Positions 22,031 to 32,437 of a stretch of 64,000 nt of DNA are shown here, in pieces. The position numbers were made by a program, and so were the translations under genes. The notes beneath the pieces are model-generated. The model was not told the DNA's origin. It did no database searches and worked only from the letters and a program-made list of their open reading frames with translations. The stretch is taken from the NCBI GenBank assembly GCA_019454045.1, contig SKCR01033445.1, forward strand, positions 62,001 through 126,000, read 5' to 3'. Origin of the DNA: Zanthoxylum bungeanum. Its lineage: Eukaryota > Streptophyta > Magnoliopsida > Sapindales > Rutaceae. How positions within the stretch are numbered: position 1 is the stretch's first letter; the number at the start of each line of letters is the position of its first letter.

Positions 22031-23381
22031 TTGACAATCAAAGAAAATTTTCCAGATAAACAGCTGTTTGCCAAGAAACAGCATGATGCTCCTTGGTATG
22101 CTGACTATGTCAACTACATAGTATCGGGAAAATGGCCGTTGGAATGGACAACTCAGCAACGGAAGAAGTTCTTCAAAGAAGTCAAACATTATGTTTGGGA
22201 TGAACCATACATGTTCAAACATTGTGGTGATCAATTACTGAGACGATGTATTCCACAAGAGGAGGTCAATAGTGTCTTGCAGCACTGTCATTCATCACCA
22301 TACGGCGGACACTTCAGCGGGAATAAAACTGCAGCCAAAGTCTTTCAATCAGGTTTGTTCTGACCCACTCTTTTTAAATATGTTTACTTGTTTTCTCTTC
22401 AATGTGACAAGTGCCAGAGAACGGGAAATATTTCGAGGAGAAATGAAGGACCTCTGCAAAATATTCTGGAAGTGGAGATATTTGATGTATGAGATATTGA
22501 TTTTATGGGACCCTTTTGTTCCATCATTCAGAAACATGTACATACTGGTTGTTGTAGACTACGTCTCCAAATGGGTTGAAGCAATTGCACTACCATCAAA
22601 GGATTCAAAAGTGGTGATCAAATTCCTTAAAAAGAATATTTTCACTCGCTTCGAAACACCTCAGGCTATTATCAGTGATGGTGGCACACATTTCTGCAAC
22701 AAATATTTCGATGCACTCCTATCCAAATATAGAGTTACTCATAAAGTTGCCACTGCCTATCATCCACAGTCAAACGGACAGGTTGAAGTTTCAAACAGGG
22801 AAATCAAAAGAATCTTGGAGAGAACCGTTGGATCAACAAGGAGGGACTGGTCTACAAAATTGGATGACGCATTATGGGCCTACCGGACAGCTTACAAAAC
22901 ACCCATTGGTATGTCCCCATATCGAATGGTGTTTGGGAAAGCATGACATCTGCCAGTTGAGCTTGAACACAAGGCTTACTGGGAACTAAAGAAGTTGAAT
23001 CTTGATCCATAAGCTGCAGGAGAGAAACGACTTCACCAACTCAATGAATTGGAGGAATTTCGCCTACAGGCTTATGAGAATGCCAGATTATACAAAGAAA
23101 AGACCAAGAAATGGCATGATCGAAAAATAGTATGTAGACAACTGGAACCAAGGCAGCAGGTGTTGTTATACAATTCAAGGTTAAAAATTTTCCCTGGAAA
23201 GTTGAAATCAAGGTGGTCAGGTCCATTTATGATCACTCAGGTTTTACCATATGGAGCTATTGAGTTACTTGATCCCAACACCAATGAAACATTCAAGGTT
23301 AACAGTCAGCGTGTCAAGCACTACTGGGGAGAATCATTTGAGCGACAAAAAGAAAGTGTCACATTTTCAGATCCAGCCTAA
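22031..23381 (+). pseudogene. Integrase of element A, broken
   Basis: The zinc-binding N-terminus is visible as [14 protein letters not shown], then a stop at 22361 and [10 protein letters not shown] (about 22405). The core shows DFMGPF (about 22500), IISDGGTHF (about 22670) and [12 protein letters not shown] (about 22780), the D, D and E of the active site. Stops follow GKA at 22944 and after NLDP near 23010. The C-terminal tail (LYKEKTKKWHD, SRWSGPFMITQVLP, VKHYWGESFE) ends at 23381. Normal Athila gene order places the 3' non-coding region next; here a LOG-like copy follows instead. Confidence 0.88.
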
Positions 23382-23579
23382 CGTTCGGGCAGTCATGTCT
23401 AGATGACGACTTTAAACTTAGCGCTAGCAATGAGGCAACCCATGCAATTTGTGTATATATTGTGATCTGGTGTGTTTTATTTTTGTGAGTTTAATTTTTG
23501 CAGGTAAAGTCATTTCACGATGGAAGAAGCTCTCGTAAATCTTCACAAGTAATTTCCTTCTCTCCCTCAAAAATCTCTG

Positions 23580-24163
23580 ATGAAAGTCTACAAAGCTCGC
23601 TTGGAACAAATGAGACTACTGATGATCAAGAATATGCACCTAGTATACGGTGGTGGCAATCTTGGATTAATGGGGATTATTTCAAAGGCCGTACAGGATG
23701 GAGGCAGTCAAGTTCTGGGAATCATCCCAAAACCCTTGGCAGAGTGGATCTTATAGGATCATCAAACGGAGAAGAACTGATCGTGCCAGGTATGTTTGAA
23801 CGACTGGTGGAAATGATTAATCGTGCTGATGCTTTTATTACTTTGCAAGGTGGTTTGGGTACGTTGGAGGAGATTTTTACAGTGCTATCTTGGGCGAACT
23901 TGAACATACACCAGATACCAATTGGACTATTCAACGCAGATGGATTTTATGATTTTCTTTGTGTATTTCTTGATGATGCCCGGAGAAATGGGTTCGTGTC
24001 AAAACCTTTAAAAGAACTCATTTTCACTACCAGAACTGCCCAGAATTTAATTGACCAAATCCTAACCTATGAACCATAAATTGACCCTATCATTTCCAAG
24101 ATAAAATGGTCCAATGATGATCGTGGTAAGAAATGTCGAATAAATCTGGATCTTAACCTTTAA
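23580..24163 (+). pseudogene. Captured LOG-like gene (cytokinin riboside 5'-monophosphate phosphoribohydrolase), intronless, broken
   Basis: LOG enzymes release active cytokinin bases from their nucleotides in the plant cytosol. Frame one (23580-23750) reads [31 protein letters not shown] and LAEW, the nucleotide-binding front half. A one-base loss near 23745 then moves to another frame: NGEELIVPGM, INRADAFI, QGGLGTLEEIF, LNIHQIPIGLFN and GFVSK. The family motif PGGxGTxxE is present with Pro changed to Gln; Glu is kept. A TAA at 24077-24079 follows LTYEP, but the frame reads on to 24163 through a basic tail ending LDLNL, similar to tails I recall in some plant LOG proteins. The first ~25 residues (CVFCGS strand) are missing. 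About 190 codons run without introns although plant LOG genes normally have several. It lies between integrase and 3' LTR of A, on the same strand. The family call is strong; activity is unlikely. Confidence 0.87.
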
Positions 24164-25373
24164 ATTTCCCATTTAGATGTAGAATTTCAGCTAACCAGGT
24201 ACTATCTTCTAAACTCATCTTCTACTTTTTAAGACATTGGGGACAATGTCTCATTTAGGTTTGGAGGTGGGGAATAGTTGTAGTATTTTGTTGTTTTTAT
24301 TTTTAGTCCAAAATTTTCGAAAAATTCAAAAACAAATCGAAAAATTTTACAAAAATCAAAAAAAATATTGTGTTTTTAATTTGATTAATCATGTAAAATT
24401 GGTATGAGATAGTTGTGTAAGGAGTTTCCACTCCTGAGACGTATCTCAACCTATTTCAGAACAAGTTAATTTTTATTTATTTCATTTTGAATTATTTAAT
24501 TTGTGAATTCTCCTTAAAACTGATTAAAATGGATCTTCATATGCTTAGTTGACAGATATTATCAACATACATGGTAACATATGGACATGAGTAGTAATTG
24601 ACGAGTTTGTAATATTCAGTGCTCTAGTTTAATTGGAGGAAGCATCTAAAAAAGTGATGGGATAAAAAAAACGTCTGAGATCCGAGTTATTAAGTCAGTA
24701 TGGGTGTTTTAACACCTAGTGCTCTAAAACCAACTGGTTTGGGAGCCACTGGCCCAAAGCTTGCTACATGGATGGTAGATGTTGCAAAATATATTTATCT
24801 GAAGTCAGAGTAATTAAGTCTGTAGGGGTATCTTAACACCTAGTGCCCTAAAGCCAACTGGTTTGGGAGTCACTGGCCTAAAGCTCGCTACATGGATGGA
24901 AGATATTGTATATTACTCTCTTCTTAACTACACTTGTGACTATTGTGGGCAAAAATGAGTTGATTAATATTTTGTTGGCTGTGTGTATGGAGAATGGTAA
25001 AAATAAATCGGAGAATTTACTTATTCAGTAATTTAGAAAGAAAGAAAACAACTTTAAACTTGGATAAGAAGTTTTGCCTAGTTAGTCATTAACTTCTTTA
25101 TTCTCTTTTCTCTTGTCTTTTTATTTTTGTGTGCATTAGTTTTACTATCTTTTTTACTTTTGTAAAACGTTTGTGGGTATCGTTTCTGTAAGCCCTCACG
25201 AGACTATACCTCATCCACTAGGGACACCTAGGGGTTTAAAGGCTTGTTACATACGCTAAATGCAACCATGATCCCTACAAAAGTGGCTTAGCTTAATTTT
25301 ATTTTAAAGATGTTTATGTTATTTTATTTTATTATTTTGCTCGAGAACTAGCAAAATGTTAGGTTTGGGGGTA
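24164..25373 (+). other. 3' non-coding region of element A with two purine tracts and a duplication
   Basis: An Athila-like block ACATTGGGGACAATGTCTCA is followed by a purine-rich tract at about 24258, and a second tract AGGTTTGGGGG at 25361 directly precedes the 3' LTR and is the likely plus-strand primer. A segment of about 105-110 bp at 24681-24790 is repeated at 24804-24908 with minor changes (block AACACCTAGTGC...CTACATGGATGG). No coding signal seen. Confidence 0.75.
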
Positions 25374-27344
25374 TGATGAGTGGTAAATATATCACTATTT
25401 CCCACTCATTTGACCTAATATTTTGTATAGTTTCTTGAGCTTTGTGAAAATTTTGATGTGTTTTGTGTTATTTTGTAGATATATAAAGTTTCAGGACTCT
25501 CTGGAAGTGATTTGGGGCCAAAACAGTAAAAAAACGGACAAAAGGGCAAAATGGTCATTTGGTGTGTCGCGACCGCTAAAGTGCGTCGGGAGCCTGCTAA
25601 AATGCACTGGGACACGTGTCAAAATCTGAGAAGTTTGATCTTGCTAATATGCACCAGATCTTGCTAACGTGCGCCGATCTTGCTAACGTTCGCCTACCAC
25701 GTGTCATCATCACAGGTTGCCGACAACCGCCATCGCCATGAGTCAGCGTGCCACGTGTTAGCCACATCATCATCAGCCAATCATCTCATGACACGTGTCA
25801 CAATTATACGGTTTCGACAATCAATATCATCATGTGTCACCATGTCATCGCCATATCATCGCCACATCAGCACAATTATTGAGTTAATCATCCAAAATGC
25901 CACGTCAGCAGATAACGAAATCAAAGCAGCCAATCAGAGCATGCCACGTAGGCGCATCGCGATGCAAGAACAAACTTGCGCGTCGTGACGCGCGATGCAT
26001 TTTTTTGCCTATAAATTCAGCTTGAAATTTCAGTTTCAGATGTACCTTCCTCTCTATAATTCTCTGATAATTCTAAGGATTTTGTATCTAGTTTGTTTTA
26101 GTTTCAGTTTTATAATTAATTTTATTCACTTTTTGTAATAGTAATTTACTTTCTTTACTTTTTCAGTTTTTATTATTCAACAATGAGGAGGTAACTTCCC
26201 CCTGCTAGGGTGAAAGGTAAAACTTTTATTATTGCTATTTAGATTAATCTCCCTTAATTATAATACAATAACTACTTAAAACCTGACTTAATGATAATGC
26301 CGCTATATTGGCCGGTTGGTAATTGATATTAAATTGGTTTTAACCTGACTAAGCATGGATACCGTCTGGTTGGTCGATTGGTAATTAATTATTAATTTGA
26401 CTTAATCAGGTTACCACCTATATGGCTGGTTGGTAATATCACACAAGTTAATATATTATATTAATGGAGATATCTAAAATAGTAGTAATAAAAGTGGATC
26501 CTTTAACCCTAGCATTTTCTTTAATTGTACTTTTTCCTTTTTAATTTTCAACATTTACTTTTCAACATTTTAATTTATGTCTTTTATTTTTAAGTTTTTA
26601 CTAGTTGTAAATATGAGTCGTAGCTAAGCCTGTTATCTGGGGTTGTGATGAATTCCAATATCACCGGTTAATAAGGGGTTATTTTATAATTTGGGTAATA
26701 TAAATGTTTACTTATTAAATCTTAAGCTTAATGCTTCTTGTTAACTAGCCATTAATAAGATTGATCTGGTAAACTTAAAATAAACTTGACAGAGGAATTT
26801 TAGGTTTTAGCCTTAGACTTAATAGCCCATGATCTTCCTTGAGGATAGATAACCCTTTAATAGATTTCCTTACAGGATAGACATATACCTGTCGGGCGGG
26901 GGTAACCACAAATGGAACTTAATCTTAATGAATCTAGGTAATTTGATTGACATAGACATATGATTTAATTGGGTTACACTGGGTATTTGCATCTGACCAT
27001 CGACAGAGGATTTTGCAGAATTTCATGTTCCAGGTTAGTAAACCAATATATTACACGGACATGAAATAACTTCTTCATCTTTAAAAAGATATTGGAAGAA
27101 ATCACAACCCTGGATAGTTTTATAAACTTGAATTTTCCTCAATCTACTTTCGCGTATTTTTATTTACTTGTTTTAATTTTAAAGTCACAATTCCAATCAA
27201 ACAATCAATCCAATAGATACTAGTAATCATTTGGCCTCATAAATTTAATAGCTTAGGTATTAAGTCCTCGTGGGATTGATACTTTTTATACTACTTGAAC
27301 GATACGTGCGCTTGCGTTATACGCGTGTGATTACGCACTGGTCA
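25374..27344 (+). repeat. 3' LTR of element A
   Basis: 1971 bp, colinear with 2741-4714. CACGTG motifs remain at 25613, 25698, 25752 and 25792, while others have become CATGTG, consistent with C-to-T decay at methylated CG sites. Followed by the ATATG target duplication. Confidence 0.93.
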
Positions 27345-28850
27345 ATATGTGTTAATTATGATGATATGATAATATTTAGATAGTTTCAGAAATTTTCAGA
27401 GGGTCCAGGATCTTTCCGTATCGTTATCGGAAGCTTTTGCGAAAGATTTTCTGAAAATATGTAATTTGAGGATTTAAATTATTTGGTTGTCCTGGAATGG
27501 TATATCATAATGTATTAAGAGTATTTGAATGGTTTTAGGAGGAACCAGAAATATCCGAAACATTCCAGATTTGTTCATAACACTTTCGGATTTTTCAGAG
27601 GATTTTCGGGTTTTAGGTCGGAAAGTGATTTTGATGTTATGAATTTGTAGAGTTATATTTTTTAAGAGTAAGAGACTAAAATTTTTGGAATCAGACTTGA
27701 TTTAGGTATTCCGAGAAGATCTAGAAATTTGTTATCATTAGTCGAGAATTCTGGGTAACGACGATTCTAATCATATTTCACTATTTATTTTGACATATCT
27801 GAATATGATCAGGGGTGTTTGTGTAGCCAAGTAAGTATTTCATGCAATGAATATTTGATGTATGGATTGTTGTTTGCTTGTTTGTTTCTATAGGAAATAT
27901 GTGTTGTGTGTGTGTGTAGATATGTCGGTATAATCATTTTTTGAACAAGCACACGATATCGTGTTATCTTTTTATAATTTTGTGAGTTACTTGCCAATGG
28001 ATGATGGATTTGATATATGTTGTGTGATGTGTGATGTATCTGACGTGAGTATGGACATTATTGTTTATTTATTTTCCGAAAAAATGTTTTGAGAAGTTAG
28101 TTTTAAAAAAAAAAATTGAGTGAAATGTATTTGACTTTGCTTATGTTATTATATGATATGTTTATGTCAAGGTGTGCATATTAGGTTTTTACTGTTTTAT
28201 ATTTTTGAAACCATCGTGGTGCTTTGTATATGGTCTTATCCAGCTGCAATGGACCGACCTGTAACCCTTTTGTTGACATGGTCTTATTTCGGACAGTGTT
28301 TGGTTTGTGCGCGCGACCCAGGCATTGGACTCCCGATAATTTCAACCAGCTGACTTGGTTCCTGGACACCTGATATGATTTTATGATGACATTGATTTAG
28401 AAATTTGATTTCGATCACAGAGATCATTTTTCTGATATATTGAGAAACCTTTGTTTTATAGTTTTCTAAAAAAGCATTTTGAAAAGTTATTCTCAAAAGA
28501 TTCACTTTTGGAATACATATATCTAAGACGCATTAGATTTTTCTTACGATATTATATATTTTCTCCATGGTGCACGTACTATGTTTTACTTATTTTAATG
28601 ATTTTGACCCGTTGTGGTGCATGTATAGGGTTTTATCCATCTAGAAATGGTCGACCTGTTACCCTCTATCCACATGTTCATGTATTCGTACATTGTCTAG
28701 TCAGGGTGCGCGATTCAAATAATGGACGCCTGATTAGTTTTGATGATTTCGATTTTGGAACTTGATTTAAATGTTTGGAAATTTTTATTTTCAGAAATAT
28801 TTATTTTTGAATAAGTTTGGCTTTAAAAATGATTACCTTTTGTTTTGGTA
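27345..28850. other. Right flank of element A, non-coding, possibly old LTR
   Basis: Continues the sequence cut at 2740. No supported gene. It contains a diverged internal duplication: about 28211-28352 and 28612-28745 share GTGGTGC, TTTTATCCA, TGGNCGACCTGT and GACCC/GATTC...GGAC blocks. A short TG run lies at about 27903. General look and motifs resemble a chromovirus LTR, but no second LTR or primer site was found. Confidence 0.35.
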
Positions 28851-29281
28851 GCTGATGATGTATAAGATTGATTGTGAAGAACTTGTATTATGATCTCTAT
28901 TTCTGATGGTGAATGAGATTGATTGTATGAAATTTTTTATTATGATTTCTGTTTCTAATGGTAAATGAGATTGATAATATGGAATTTGTATTAGGATTTA
29001 TGTTTCTAATGTTGAATGAGATCGATTGTATGGCATTTGAAATATGGTTTCCATTTTTTTATAATGAATGTGATTAACTGTATAGAATTCGCATTTTATT
29101 TTCGTTTCTGACAATGACTGTGATTGCATGTAAAGAATCTGTATTTTGTCTTATGTTTCTAATAATACATGTGACTGCCTGTAAGGAATTTGTATTTTGT
29201 TTTTCATTTATGATGATGGATGTGATTGATTGTATAGAATCTGCATTATGATTTATGTTTCTGTTGATGGGTGAGATTAAC
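28851..29281. repeat. Diverged 51-bp tandem repeat
   Basis: About 8.5 copies of a unit of about 51 bp with the core GTTTCTAATGGTGAATGAGA followed by TTGATTGTATGGAATTTGTA and TTATGATTTAT. Copies differ at many positions, so the array is old. It is cut or ended about 25 bp before the start of copia element F at 29306. Confidence 0.8.
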
Positions 29282-29305
29282 CTTGTGACATTATTATTAG
29301 TTATG

Positions 29306-30457
29306 TGTTGGACAATTATGACCCATAACATCACTGTTTGTAAACGACATGGTGTTCTTTGTACAAATTAACTATGTGACAAAGGAAATTGATCTTTTAT
29401 CATTTGTAATTGGATTACTTAGATATATAAATGATAAAAGTCCATATGATTAGTACCAGAATAATAAGATATGAGACAGTATTAATCCACGAAAGGTTTA
29501 ATCATTAAATATCCTTAGTCATAGTATTATCGAGACTGGACATCGATAATGCGGAATAGGCTAGTATTGCACTTGTGCGCGTTATGGAAGCTTAACAACA
29601 TAGTTCTCATATATTTAAGTATTGGATACTTATGCAAGTGTGATAGAAGGTTCTGTTAGTTGTTGGACCAGGAACAGCTTCGCTCTGGATAGACCCATCG
29701 GAATCCCATTGGTAGTATGACTATGTGTCTATGGGAATCCGAATCAGGGTAGGTGTATGTGGTCTTAACCTGAGACTTGCATCGCTAATACTTGCGACAA
29801 TCAGTATACTTTGGTTTTGATCGTCCGGAGCTTTAACAAGTTCTGTGTACGCCTCTTCTGGGTTTACTAAGAATCGTAGTGTATTGGGTGTGATATCAAG
29901 ATGGAAGTATCACTTCAGTCATATGGAGATGATGATCACGCAGAGATACAGAACTAATACTCTTAAATGCTGCAGCTATCGGGATAATATGACTAGGTCA
30001 TGATTATCCGATTACAGAGACTAATTGCTAGTGATCTGATATATGCTTCGTACGGGGCAGACAAAATTCCAGCCACAGGCCTAGCATGTGACATCTGATA
30101 CTAGATCGTAATACGCAATATATTGTATATTACGCCTGATACAGATTATATATATTCCATGTTGAATATATTTCTGGATAATTGGGTAGGCACGGTGCTT
30201 TGCTAGAAGCCAACCATGTCTTGTAAATCGGTAAGAACGTGGTACGGGGTACGCACGTGTCGGATAATCTGACAACCGTATTTACTGCCAACATATCCAT
30301 GGATCTCTTGGGTCGCTTCCCAAAGAATCACCGATGACATTTGACTCGAACAGAATTAATCTGGGATTAATTATGAGAGAGAAAATTAATCTGGGATTAA
30401 TTACGACAATAATTAATCTCGGATTAATTGCGTCAAGAATTTATCTGGGATTAAATT
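29306..30457 (+). repeat. 5' LTR of element F, first part
   Basis: Starts TGTTGGACAATTATGACCCA, the same start as the E LTR read on the other strand. Ends at the insertion of E, whose target duplication AAATT is 30453-30457. The last 100 bp hold four copies of AATTAATCTGGGATTAATT-like palindromes. Confidence 0.88.
29394..29440 (+). other. Conserved hairpin near the start of the copia LTR
   Basis: CTTTTATCATTT (29394-29405) pairs with AAATGATAAAAG (29429-29440), and inside it GTAAT (29406) pairs with ATTAC (29414). Equivalents exist in E (32305-32351) and, with compensatory changes, in G (45304-45351 and 53225-53271), always about 85-135 bases into the LTR. The role is unknown; RNA 3'-end structure or protein binding are possibilities. 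Confidence 0.7.
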
Positions 30458-32437
30458 TGTTAGGATTCTAAGGTCAAACCCAAGATCAATTTAAGCATAG
30501 AAACATGTGTGAATACTCAAAAGAAGTATGGCGGAATCATACTTACAATGATCGGCTTTTGCGATGTGAGGAACAAAAAAAAATTTCTCCTTGGCTCCTC
30601 CATTGAAGCTCACAGAAATGGCATGTTTTCGTGCTCCATTTGTGTTCTTCAAGCTCCAAGCTTTGGTGAGCATTCCATGCCCATGGGTGGGTTTCCCTAT
30701 CACCTTTGGATGACTCCTTAGTGTGCTAGCACCTTGGAAAATTTGCCACAAATTCTTCCATGGCTTCTCCTTGCTCACGGCATTGAAGAAAATAAAAGAG
30801 AGAAGAAATGGCCCAAGGCCGAATGGTGGAAGGAGGGAGAGAGAGGGGAAAGTCAAGTGTGTTGGTTGTTTTGATTTCAAAAATCAAAAATAAGATATAC
30901 CAAAATTTTGGTAAATCATCTCCCATCTTTACCAACTTGGAGTGTTAAACACACTATCACCAACCACCAACTTCTATCACTATAAAGTGATAAAGTTGAC
31001 TAGTGATGTGACTTGATGTGACTTGTGGGCCCCACTTGATTCGAAATGCGAGTGGGCCCGCAAACACTCCCGGGCTCGGGTTTGCTAATTCCGAATCAAT
31101 GAATTTTCCGTTGCGACGTAATTAAATCAAATTTAATTAAATAATTATGCCTAGTAAAATTACTATTCACGTCGCTAGTGAATTAATTCTAAATTAACTC
31201 GTTCGCCCAAATTAAAATCCAATTTTAATTCCGCGTCGAAATCTAATTTCATTTAATATATCGAATATATTATTTTATCGATTAATTCCAAATTAATCGT
31301 TCTCTCTCTCAAAAAGTATTTTATCCCAGATAAAATATCTCCGTAATTAATCTCAGATTAATTTCCTCTCTCATTAATTAATCCCAGATTAATAATGTGT
31401 GAGTCATACGTCATCGGTGAATCTTCGAGAAGCGACCCATGAAATCCCCGGATATCTTGGCAGTAAATCCGATCGTCGGACTATCTGAACACGTACGTAC
31501 CTAGTACTACGTTTTTATCAATTTACAAGACATGGTTGGCTTCTAGCAAAGCACCGTGCCTATCCAATTCTCCAGAAATATTCTTAAAGGAATATGTAAT
31601 CTATATCAGGCGTAGTATACGTAGTATTGCGTATTACGATCCAGAATCGGATGTCACGTGCTAGGCCTGGGGCTGGAATTGTGTCTGCCCCGTACGAAGC
31701 ACATATCGGATCTCTGGTAACTAGTCTCTATAATCGGATAATCATGACCTAGTCATATTATCCCGATTAATGCAGTACATAAGAGCACCAGTTCCGTATC
31801 CTACGTGATCATCATCTCCACTATGACTGGAGTGATACTTCCGTCTTGACATCACACCCAATACACTACGATTCTCAATATACCCAGAAGAGGCGTACAT
31901 AGAACCTGTTAAAGCCCTGGACGACCAAAACCAAAGTATATTGATTGTCGCAAGTATTAGCGGTGCAAGTCTCAGGTTAAGACCAAATACACCTACCCTG
32001 ATTCGGACTTCCATAGACACATAGTCATACTACCAATGGAATTTCGAGGGGTCTATCGAGAGCGAAGCTGTTTCCGTACCATCGGTAAACACAACCTCCT
32101 ATTACACTTGCATGAGTATCCAATACCCAAATATATGAGAACTATGTCGTTATGCTCCCACAACACGCACAAGTGTAATACTAGTCTATTCTGCATTATC
32201 GATGTCCAATCTCGATAATACTACGACTAGGGATATTTAATCATTAAACCTTCGTGGATTGATACTGTCTCATATCATCTCAATTCGAAACTAATCATAA
32301 GGACCTTTTATCATTTATATATCTTGGTAATCTAATTACAAATGATAAAAGAGCAATTTCCTTTGTCACATAGTTAATTTATACAACAACACCATGATTG
32401 TACAAATAGTGATGCTATGGGTCATAATTGTCCAACA
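30458..32437 (-). repeat. 3' LTR of element E
   Basis: 1980 bp, TG...CA on the - strand, with the purine tract (CTCCTATTTGG read on +) just inside the border at 32438. Contains the hairpin at 32305-32351 and the palindrome array at about 31118-31393. The 129-codon - strand frame at 30491-30880 has no recognisable domain and is not called a gene. Confidence 0.92.

Larger units (their letters stand above)
2741..27344 (+). mobile_element. Element A: Athila-type Ty3/gypsy retrotransposon, full span with nested insertions
   Basis: The element starts TGATGAGTGG at 2741 and ends GGTCA at 27344. It is flanked by ATATG on both sides (2736-2740 and 27345-27349), a perfect 5-bp target-site duplication. 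LTRs are 1974 and 1971 bp. The primer site is complementary to tRNA-Asp, and the domain order gag, protease, RT, RNase H, integrase fits Athila. A purine-rich tract lies just before the 3' LTR. Element B (7889-21175) splits RT; removing it with one GCCAT copy leaves about 11.3 kb, a normal Athila size. Coding parts have many stops and frameshifts. The LTRs differ at about 8 of the first ~170 positions by eye, so the insertion is not recent. It uniquely holds a LOG-like gene copy between integrase and 3' LTR. Confidence 0.93.

Noticed and set aside
23498..24079. Reading 23498-24079 as one 193-residue protein
   Set aside because: The first third of this frame has no family match. The LOG match is in a different frame up to about 23745 and in this frame afterwards, so it is a frameshifted pseudogene rather than a novel fusion protein.
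30491..30880. 129-codon - strand frame in the E LTR, repeated at 38395-38757
   Set aside because: Present in both LTRs only because the LTRs are copies. The corresponding parts of the F and G LTRs do not keep it, and no domain is visible.
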